From an uncultured Woeseiaceae bacterium (GTDB lineage: Bacteria > Pseudomonadota > Gammaproteobacteria > Steroidobacterales > Woeseiaceae), in contig CALZHX010000099.1 in NCBI GenBank assembly GCA_945787435.1, positions 1 to 6,790 of the forward strand: DNA of 6,790 bases. The letters run 5' to 3'. Positions 1-4,691 of the stretch are shown here, in pieces. Position 1 is the first letter of the stretch. Each line of letters begins with the position of its first letter. Under the pieces are notes generated by a model. It was not told where the DNA came from. It did not search any database and was given only the letters and a program-made list of their open reading frames with translations. Position numbers and translations under genes: made by a program.

Positions 1-995
1 CTGTCACCCGGCAGGGCACCTGCCGGAATTATCTGCAGTCTGACGACAGTGTCAGAAGGGCCGCGAATCAGGTCGACGACATCGTCAAGGCGCCATCCAA
101 TTACATCCACCATCGAGCCGTCAGTGCCTTGGGCAACGCCAATGATCTTGTCCTTGGGACTCAATGAGCCATCAAGGAAAGCCGGACCGCCCGGAATGAT
201 ATTGACGATGTGAACGTAGTCGTCTTCAGTCTGTAGTGACGCGCCGATGCCGAAATAAGAGAGGCTCATCTGGATCCGGTACTCTTCGGAATTGCGCGGC
301 GACAAGTAGCTCGAATGCGGGTCCAGAGTATGCGCGAATGCATTCAGGAAGGTCTCGAATACGTCGTCATTTTTCACCTGGTCCATGCGCTTCAGGTAGC
401 GCGTGTAGCGCTTCATTAATACATCTCGGGTCTCGTCCCAGGGCTTGTCGGTGAGCGCGAGATTCAAGATGTCATTCTTGACTCTGCGGCGCCAGAGTTC
501 GTCGAGTTCTTCCGTCGTGGTGGCCCACGGTGACTCGCTGCGATCGAACTGATATTGCTCACTGATTGTCAGGTCCGGCTCATTTTCCAGTTGCGTGAGG
601 GCGTAGTTGAACCGCTCGCGGACGCGTGTACGGTAGATCGAGAACATGTCGAAAACCGGATCAAGCGGCTCGCTGCGCACGATATCGTCGAGTTGATAGC
701 GGAATTTCTCGAAATACTCAATATCGCTCTCCAGCAGGTACATACGATTGCGGTCGAGTGACTCGAGGTAACGGTCCATGACTCCGGACGACAGTTCGTC
801 GTTCACAGCGACATGCAGGTAATGTGATCTCTGCACGAACTGGGTAACGAGTTCGCCGATATTTTCATGTCGAGACTCGGGCGACAAAAGCTCATCGGAA
901 TCCGGCGCCTGGGTATTGGCGGCGGCCGGTGCTGCGAAAATTCCCAGCAACAGGCCTGCAAACAAGGCGTTACGATGGGTCTTGAGGTCTTTCAA
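1..995 (-). CDS. prc: Tail-specific (C-terminal processing) periplasmic protease Prc, N-terminal part
   Basis: Prc is a periplasmic serine protease of family S41 that degrades proteins from their C-terminal tails and trims some envelope proteins. The visible 331 codons run from a TTG start to the left window edge without a stop. Residues 1-26 look like a Sec signal peptide: basic start, hydrophobic LFAGLLLGIF, then AAPAAA with likely cleavage before NTQ. Residues 40-240 match the N-terminal domain of E. coli Prc, including RSHYL, DRYLESLD, DPHSSYLSPRN and IQMSLSYFGIGA. Residues about 244-329 are the PDZ domain, with GGPA, KDKIIGV and VDVIGWRLDDVVDLIRGP. The catalytic Ser-Lys pair lies beyond the window. 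The TTG at 995 is chosen because a GGAG Shine-Dalgarno (1002-1005) sits six bases upstream and the start gives a proper signal peptide; no ATG fits. It is transcribed divergently from the gene at 1139. The identification is very secure. Confidence 0.95.
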   Translation of the reverse strand, partial: MKDLKTHRNALFAGLLLGIFAAPAAANTQAPDSDELLSPESRHENIGELVTQFVQRSHYLHVAVNDELSSGVMDRYLESLDRNRMYLLESDIEYFEKFRYQLDDIVRSEPLDPVFDMFSIYRTRVRERFNYALTQLENEPDLTISEQYQFDRSESPWATTTEELDELWRRRVKNDILNLALTDKPWDETRDVLMKRYTRYLKRMDQVKNDDVFETFLNAFAHTLDPHSSYLSPRNSEEYRIQMSLSYFGIGASLQTEDDYVHIVNIIPGGPAFLDGSLSPKDKIIGVAQGTDGSMVDVIGWRLDDVVDLIRGPSDTVVRLQIIPAGALPGD

Positions 996-1001
996 ATCTT
1001 T

Positions 1002-1005
1002 CTCC
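1002..1005 (-). promoter_or_regulatory. Ribosome binding site deciding the prc TTG start
   Basis: Read on the minus strand, GGAG followed by AAAGAT lies six bases before the TTG at 995. This is the only good Shine-Dalgarno near the beginning of the prc reading frame. It supports TTG as initiator over a second in-frame TTG at 1005-1007, which would overlap the site itself. Confidence 0.7.
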
Positions 1006-1031
1006 AATATCGGCGAAATGTGTTCACTACG

Positions 1032-1048
1032 AGCCTAACGGCTAGGCT
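1032..1048. repeat. Inverted repeat AGCCTA-N5-TAGGCT in the prc leader
   Basis: AGCCTA at 1032-1037 and TAGGCT at 1043-1048 are perfect complements separated by ACGGC. The element sits about 40-50 bases upstream of the prc start codon, so it could be a small hairpin in the prc leader transcript or an operator for a dimeric regulator. No regulator is recognised from it, and a six-base match could be chance. Confidence 0.35.
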
Positions 1049-1138
1049 AGATGCCCGGAGGACTTGGATCAAGGGCATATTTGGCATAATCGCTGGTCAA
1101 ACAACGCGTTATTAAATATACCAGCTGGACCAATATCG

Positions 1139-1423
1139 ATGCGACCACTAACAGTCATTACCGGGATTTTGCTCGGCAGCTGCCTCGCGATTACAGTCAG
1201 TCTTGCCGCCGTTCTTGTCGTTTTCCTGATCCTTGGAGATGACTATCCGCGCGTCCAGCATGAATTCGCTTCCCTCGTATCGAGCATATTCATCTTCTTC
1301 GGTATGACCACCATTTCGGCCCTGAGTTTCTATGCGTTGCTGATTAATCATGCATTGCGATTCTGGGCGCAAGCTCTGATGTGGGCTGGTGTGGCTGCAA
1401 CCACCTTCTATTTCCTGCCTTAG
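1139..1423 (+). CDS. Small integral membrane protein of unknown function (94 aa)
   Basis: I do not recognise a named family. The protein has three hydrophobic segments: about residues 5-32 (starting VITGILLGSC and continuing through LAAVLVVFLIL), 47-70 (around SIFIFFGMTTISALSFYALL) and 76-93 at the C-terminus. A conserved-looking soluble loop GDDYPRVQHEF (about 33-43) joins the first two. It is therefore an inner-membrane protein with three helices. The ATG at 1139 is preferred over the in-frame TTG at 1064, because the upstream 25 residues (MDQGHIWHNRW...) are polar and look like translated spacer. The Shine-Dalgarno is weak. It is the only plus-strand gene here, divergent from prc, and its TAG stop overlaps the stop of the convergent DUF1232 gene. 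That it is a real gene is likely from the coherent membrane topology; the function is unknown. Confidence 0.75.
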   Translation: MRPLTVITGILLGSCLAITVSLAAVLVVFLILGDDYPRVQHEFASLVSSIFIFFGMTTISALSFYALLINHALRFWAQALMWAGVAATTFYFLP

Positions 1424-1959
1424 TCAAGCAGTCGAGGCTCCGGGCGGGCGTTGTCCTGACGGCTTGCCTCGCGTCGGCTGCGCATACGCTGTTGCAGTTC
1501 TTCGCGACGCTCGATCAACCAATCGTCGCGGCTTGTCGCCGAGTGCTCACGACGAAATTCGCAGAAATCGCGGTAGGCCTCGATTTCATGCTCGAGTTCA
1601 CGGACGACAAGTTCGACCATGATGGCATCGTCCAGGAAGCCAAGGCCCGGAATATGGTCAGGAATAAGGTCATCGGGTTCGGTGAAATAGGCTAGTGCAT
1701 TCAAAACCCGGGTGGCCTCCTGGTGCGGCAGGCGCCATTCGAGATCAGACATCATGCGAAGCAGCAGACGCAGCTTGTCGATACGCTCCTGAATAAAGCC
1801 CGGTGTCCCGGTGGTCCCGATGTCCTGCAGTAATTCTTCTGCGGCAGCGACGATGTCTTCGGGCGCCATGCGTGCAGCTGCCTTTCGTGCCTCGCGCATG
1901 ATCAGACGAAAATGAGTGAGATCGTTGTCGTCGAGTTCGAACGAGACACGCAGACCCAT
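1420..1959 (-). CDS. DUF1232 / YkvA-like protein (179 aa)
   Basis: The core, about residues 86-122, carries the DUF1232 signature: a hydrophobic ALAYFTEP followed by DDLIPDHIPGLGFLDDA and a helical tail. In known DUF1232 proteins this segment reads roughly PxDLIPDxIPxLGxLDD and is often membrane-associated; no biochemical function is established. The flanks are unusual for the short YkvA type. Residues 1-80 form a charged helical region beginning MGLRVSFELDDNDL, and residues 120-179 are a strongly charged helix rich in Glu and Arg. An in-frame ATG at 2058 would add 33 residues but overlaps the upstream gene by about 100 bp. The ATG at 1959 begins one base after the upstream TAA and is preferred, with translation probably coupled to that gene. 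The TAA stop overlaps the convergent gene's TAG. The family call is good, the role unknown. Confidence 0.85.
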   Translation of the reverse strand: MGLRVSFELDDNDLTHFRLIMREARKAAARMAPEDIVAAAEELLQDIGTTGTPGFIQERIDKLRLLLRMMSDLEWRLPHQEATRVLNALAYFTEPDDLIPDHIPGLGFLDDAIMVELVVRELEHEIEAYRDFCEFRREHSATSRDDWLIERREELQQRMRSRREASRQDNARPEPRLLD

Positions 1960-1960
1960 G

Positions 1961-2365
1961 TTATTTTCTGCGCCGGTCCCAATTCTTGGAACGGTCAAAC
2001 TGACCCGTATTGTATGGATCGAGCCCCGCTTCTTCTTCGTTGTCGATAATCGAATCATCGAGAATTTTCAGGGTCTCGTGCGTGCCGGTATCTTCGCGAA
2101 GGTACTTATTGCGAATCAGCACGTTCTTGCCTGGTCCCCTGTCTTCGATTTTTCCCTCAGTGTGCGGGTCGAGGTCGACAAATTCGGGTTGCCGTGCGGG
2201 CACAGCCTTTGGCGGTTTCGACAGTCTGGAGATCGTGTGACCACCTGTGCGTTTCAAATGCGAGCCGTCCTGATTGAAATACGCGCCCGTCCGTCGAAGT
2301 GCGGGATCCGGTGAAGCCCTCCTTGGCGATATCTTGCTGGTCAGCCAGTTGATGAAACGCTTCAT
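1961..2365 (-). CDS. Charged hypothetical protein (134 aa), coupled to the DUF1232 gene
   Basis: No known domain is recognised. The N-terminus (MKRFINWLTSKISPRR) could form a short amphipathic helix with Phe4, Ile5, Trp7, Leu8 and Ile12 on one side and basic residues on the other, so membrane-surface association is possible. Residues 15-75 are polar, rich in Pro, Arg and Gly, and probably disordered. Two stretches look under constraint: about 78-103 (PGKNVLIRNKYLREDTGTHE and following) and the C-terminal LDPYNTGQFDRSKNWDRRRK (115-134). There is no signal peptide. The stop TAA is followed after one base by the ATG of the DUF1232 gene, so the two are almost certainly co-transcribed and may act together. 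The start at 2365 has only a weak Shine-Dalgarno (GAGCAG). A 158-bp spacer with inverted repeats lies upstream and probably holds the promoter of this pair. Confidence 0.75.
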   Translation of the reverse strand: MKRFINWLTSKISPRRASPDPALRRTGAYFNQDGSHLKRTGGHTISRLSKPPKAVPARQPEFVDLDPHTEGKIEDRGPGKNVLIRNKYLREDTGTHETLKILDDSIIDNEEEAGLDPYNTGQFDRSKNWDRRRK

Positions 2366-2411
2366 GATTTCTGCTCGCGCGCTCGGTAATGTGTTGTGAG
2401 TGATGTTGACA

Positions 2412-2417
2412 ACTATA
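2412..2417 (-). promoter_or_regulatory. Possible -10 box (TATAGT) for the gene at 2365
   Basis: TATAGT on the minus strand differs from TATAAT by one base and lies 46 bases before the ATG at 2365, a reasonable position. No convincing -35 hexamer lies 16-18 bp upstream, so an activator would be needed or the match is chance. Confidence 0.3.
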
Positions 2418-2459
2418 GAGCTTGCCTCGCCCGAGGATGCATCATTGTTAACATAATTT

Positions 2460-2477
2460 CTAGGGAATCATCCCTAG
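2460..2477. repeat. Perfect inverted repeat CTAGGGA-N4-TCCCTAG
   Basis: CTAGGGA (2460-2466) and TCCCTAG (2471-2477) are exact complements around ATCA. The repeat lies in the spacer between two minus-strand genes. On the plus strand it is followed by TGTGTTGTTGTT, on the minus strand by AAATTATG, so it is not a typical terminator for the minus-strand genes. A dimeric regulator's operator or a leader hairpin for the downstream gene are both possible. Confidence 0.5.
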
Positions 2478-2497
2478 TGTGTTGTTGTTAAAGAATA

Positions 2498-2520
2498 AAA
2501 CGTGATTTCGATCACAGTTT
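2498..2520 (-). terminator. Probable intrinsic terminator after the 97-aa gene; also resembles a CRP site
   Basis: Starting four bases after the TAG stop at 2524-2526, the minus-strand transcript can form a hairpin: AAAC, a bulged T, GTGAT, loop CGAA, ATCAC, GTTT. The run then continues TATTCTTT. Position and T-rich tail suit a rho-independent terminator, though the stem is AU-rich and weak. The same bases contain CGTGA-N6-TCACA, nine of ten matches to the core TGTGA-N6-TCACA of a CRP-type binding site, with A-rich and T-rich flanks as in that consensus. The two readings cannot be separated from sequence alone. Confidence 0.45.
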
Positions 2521-2523
2521 CTC

Positions 2524-2817
2524 CTACTTGCTGCGCTTTTCGCCAGAGGCCGTCCGAAAGGCAAACAGTGTCATGCGCAAAATCTGCCAGACCAGGTAGG
2601 GCGATAGCACGAAGAACCAGGCCACAAGATCTCCGCCGCGGATGCGTGCGCTAATACCCCCAAAAAAGTCGGAGTAGCCGTGACCTCCGAACTCTCCCAG
2701 TACGCGTGGTCCGATCCAGTAGATCGCGATTGGCATAATCACGAAACCGAGGAACCGAAATCCGACCAGGAGCGCCGTATCCTTAACTACAGTCTGTTTC
2801 ATAGTGCCCTGGGCCAT
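2524..2817 (-). CDS. Small two-helix membrane protein of unknown function (97 aa)
   Basis: No named family is recognised. Two hydrophobic segments are visible: about residues 15-36 (ALLVGFRFLGFVIMPIAIYW) and 65-86 (VAWFFVLSPYLVWQILRM and on). Between them is a Gly- and aromatic-rich loop (GPRVLGEFGGHGYSDFFGG, about 36-54) followed by a basic ARIRGGDL. A basic tail (GEKRSK) ends the protein, which by the positive-inside rule would be cytoplasmic. Start choice is uncertain: ATG at 2817 is used, but ATG at 2802 (MKQTVV...) is equally possible, and neither has a good Shine-Dalgarno. The gene lies 54 bp after another small membrane protein gene and is followed at once by a likely terminator, so it is probably the last gene of its transcription unit. 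Confidence 0.7.
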   Translation of the reverse strand: MAQGTMKQTVVKDTALLVGFRFLGFVIMPIAIYWIGPRVLGEFGGHGYSDFFGGISARIRGGDLVAWFFVLSPYLVWQILRMTLFAFRTASGEKRSK

Positions 2818-2871
2818 TTGCGATGCTCGTCCACGTGGGGAGCAAAATTGTTGACCAGGGTGCTGGAAAGA

Positions 2872-3150
2872 TCAAGGTTTGGGCTTATTCCTGCGACGAT
2901 GGACGAGCAGACCCATGTGGAGACAGGCAATGGCAAACAACAAGTAGTGCGGCAGCAGCCACACCCAGCCACTAATGTAATACGTTGTCAGCAGAGCACT
3001 GATTCCGGCGAACAGGTAGAAGTAGGGCAATACGTTGTAAAGGACTTTGGGGATCCAGATCTTGCGTGACATGAACTTGCCCGCGTCGCGCGTTACCTGT
3101 TGAGTTTCACTAAGGTGGGCCGGCTTTTCGACGGTATTGCTGTACATCAT
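2872..3150 (-). CDS. Small two-helix membrane protein of unknown function (92 aa)
   Basis: No named family is recognised. A polar N-terminal stretch of about 35 residues (MMYSNTVEKPAHLSETQQVT...) precedes two closely spaced hydrophobic segments at about 37-58 (YNVLPYFYLFAGISALLTTYY) and 62-83 (WVWLLPHYLLFAIACLHMGL), a helical hairpin joined by ISG. The tail HRRRNKPKP is strongly basic and probably cytoplasmic, putting both termini inside. The ATG at 3150 has an AGGGAG element about 11 bases upstream. An internal ATG at 3072 (MSRKIWIPK...) would remove most of the polar leader and cannot be excluded. It sits 96 bp after the FHA gene and 54 bp before the 97-aa membrane protein gene. The two small proteins share topology and size but no obvious sequence. 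Confidence 0.7.
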   Translation of the reverse strand: MMYSNTVEKPAHLSETQQVTRDAGKFMSRKIWIPKVLYNVLPYFYLFAGISALLTTYYISGWVWLLPHYLLFAIACLHMGLLVHRRRNKPKP

Positions 3151-3246
3151 TTCGGCACGCGCTCCCTGCGTTGATGTAATAACGATACCGGTTCCGGACC
3201 GAGAGTGCCGTGATTGCCCTCACAGTCCGCGTGTTTGGCGAGGATC

Positions 3247-4617
3247 TCAGTTATCGCGTTTCGGGCGCTCCTCGAAACGAAATTCAGCTTTGCCGATAGT
3301 GAGGTTGTCGCCGTTACGCAGGAAGTGCTCGGTGATTCGCTTAGAATTCACGAAAACGCCATTCTTGCTGCCCCAGTCGACGACCCTGGTTGCATCACGA
3401 TCACTAACTATCACGGCATGTCGCCTGCTGACACAAGAAGCCTGCAGCTGGATGTCATTTTGATCGGTGCGACCTATTGTGAGCCTGTCCTTAAACAACG
3501 GAAACCGCAATTCCTGTCCGTCGATTGAACCGATCAGGACACGTGTGACCCGGTCGCGCTCCTTGTGTGTGCGATCGTCGATACGCTCCGACATTCTGTC
3601 GTCGATTTCGTGAATCACGTCTTCGATCTCGCCGATCGATTTAATTTGCTGAGATTTCTTGGCGAGCTCGGCGAGCAGGCAGTTCAAGGCCTCACTCTTG
3701 CCCGCAAGTTGTTCTTCATTATGGGCAAGATCGTCTTTGAGTTTGCGGTTCTCGCGTTCAAGTTCCTCGATTCTCGATTGAGTCTGTTCCTCGGTCTCAT
3801 TTAGCGCACGTTCCAGCTCGTTGCGGAATTCGCGCGTATCAACGAGATCGGAGGCGAGTTGTTCGGTAATTTGTTTGTGTTCTGTGACGGTTTCCTGCGC
3901 CTCGCCTAACTCGAACCGAATGATTCGAATTTCCGCGGCATGCGAATCTTTTGTACTAGCGAGTTCATTCGCCAGGGTCTCACTTGATGCCCGGGCCTCC
4001 TTGAGTTCACTCTCGAGCTGCGCGACCTGTTGCATAGCGCGATCCAGGCTGTGCTGTAGCGTTTGTCGAGTGCTTTCGGCGTGGTCGGATAACGACGCGC
4101 GCTCCTGGAGCTTTTGCCGAATATCGTCCGCGTAAGATTCCATGCGTTCGAGTTGAGCCCGTAGCTCCCTCACTTCTGTCCTGGCTGAGGTCAGCTCTCC
4201 GGACTGGCGCTGATCGATCAGTTGCTCTGCTGCGCTCTCGAGGTCGCGGTCTCGGTACAGCGTCTTTTTCAACCGTTCAATTTGCTGCTCTCGCTTTTCG
4301 AGCAACTTCTCCTTGCGTGCGAGTGCCTTCCGTGTGTCGCCGAGTTTCTGATTCAGGTCCTTCGTCAGGTCTTCGCGCGCCTTGATCTCAACTTCCAGTC
4401 CGGCCCACTTTGAGCGCAGTTGCTCGATATCGAACTGCAATCGATCGATGGTCTCTGAGCGGTCCTTGAGAACTGACTCAAGCTCTGTTATCGAGGGGGC
4501 GACTTCGTTGCGTTTCCGGCCGACGAAATCATAGGTATCGGCCAGCATCTCGAGTTCTTCTGTCGCGTCGTCATCTTCTGCGACTAACTCATTCATATTG
4601 TTTTTGTCATTAGCCAT
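3247..4617 (-). CDS. Coiled-coil protein with C-terminal FHA domain (456 aa)
   Basis: FHA domains bind phosphothreonine peptides, so this protein probably recruits a phosphorylated partner or senses Ser/Thr kinase activity. The FHA domain occupies about residues 358-449, with the usual key residues: Gly382-Arg383 in LTIGR, Ser397-Arg-Arg-His400, and the DWGSKNG motif at 414-420 with Ser417, Asn419 and Gly420. Residues about 40-325 are a long Glu/Lys/Arg/Gln-rich, almost proline-free region with heptad-like leucines, a predicted coiled coil. The first 30 residues are acidic (AEDDDATEELEML). There is no signal peptide or membrane segment, so it should be cytoplasmic. It follows the AAA ATPase gene by 74 bp and precedes two small membrane protein genes. 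The ATG at 4617 is used; the Shine-Dalgarno is poor, and ATG at codon 8 is an alternative. The domain call is secure; the biological role is not known. Confidence 0.9.
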   Translation of the reverse strand: MANDKNNMNELVAEDDDATEELEMLADTYDFVGRKRNEVAPSITELESVLKDRSETIDRLQFDIEQLRSKWAGLEVEIKAREDLTKDLNQKLGDTRKALARKEKLLEKREQQIERLKKTLYRDRDLESAAEQLIDQRQSGELTSARTEVRELRAQLERMESYADDIRQKLQERASLSDHAESTRQTLQHSLDRAMQQVAQLESELKEARASSETLANELASTKDSHAAEIRIIRFELGEAQETVTEHKQITEQLASDLVDTREFRNELERALNETEEQTQSRIEELERENRKLKDDLAHNEEQLAGKSEALNCLLAELAKKSQQIKSIGEIEDVIHEIDDRMSERIDDRTHKERDRVTRVLIGSIDGQELRFPLFKDRLTIGRTDQNDIQLQASCVSRRHAVIVSDRDATRVVDWGSKNGVFVNSKRITEHFLRNGDNLTIGKAEFRFEERPKRDN

Positions 4618-4691
4618 CGAGTCATATTAGCACGCAAAACAGGTAGTTATCGACGGAAGTGCTTGCAGGACGTTACGTTAAATTCTCTTTC

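Larger units (their letters stand above)
996..1138. promoter_or_regulatory. Divergent promoter region between prc and the small membrane protein gene
   Basis: This 143-bp spacer separates two divergent genes and must contain both promoters if each has its own. No strong sigma-70 promoter stands out. The best weak candidate for prc on the minus strand is TTGTTT (1104-1099), a 16-bp spacer, and AAATAT (1082-1077). On the plus strand, TTGGAT (1064-1069) and CATAAT (1085-1090) have a spacing of only 15 bp. An inverted repeat at 1032-1048 lies between the putative promoter and the prc start. The region as a regulatory spacer is sound; the individual boxes are guesses. Confidence 0.4.
2366..2523. 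promoter_or_regulatory. AT-rich spacer upstream of the 134-aa/DUF1232 gene pair
   Basis: This 158-bp stretch has no coding potential I can support. Read on the minus strand it begins just after the stop of the 97-aa membrane protein gene and contains, in order, a palindrome at 2498-2519, a second inverted repeat at 2460-2477, the palindrome TGTTAACA near 2448-2455, and a possible -10 box TATAGT (2417-2412) about 50 bases before the ATG at 2365. A matching -35 box is poor. It most likely ends one transcription unit and starts the next. Confidence 0.5.

Noticed and set aside
1148..1372. Minus-strand open frame of 74 codons opposite the small membrane protein gene
   Set aside because: It is the antisense of a clear three-helix membrane protein and its translation is low-complexity polar sequence without domain character.
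1381..1695. Plus-strand open frame overlapping the DUF1232 gene
   Set aside because: It is antisense to a recognised domain and has no coherent protein features.
1960..2058. Extension of the DUF1232 protein to an ATG at 2058
   Set aside because: It would overlap the 134-aa gene by about 100 bp, and the extra residues look like shadow translation. The ATG one base after the upstream stop is more natural.
3151..3246. Possible terminator or promoter between the FHA gene and the 92-aa gene (CGGT-N5-ACCG at 3189-3201)
   Set aside because: The stem is only four base pairs with no T-tract, and no convincing -35/-10 pair was found.
3565..4413. Several plus-strand open frames with Leu/Phe/Ser-rich translations opposite the coiled coil
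   Set aside because: Antisense reading of Glu/Lys/Gln-rich coiled-coil codons produces Leu/Phe/Ser-rich pseudo-membrane sequences; the FHA coiled-coil frame explains the region.
4671..4681. Tandem ACGTT-ACGTT in the spacer between the AAA and FHA genes
   Set aside because: Two copies of five bases are too little to call a repeat or binding site.
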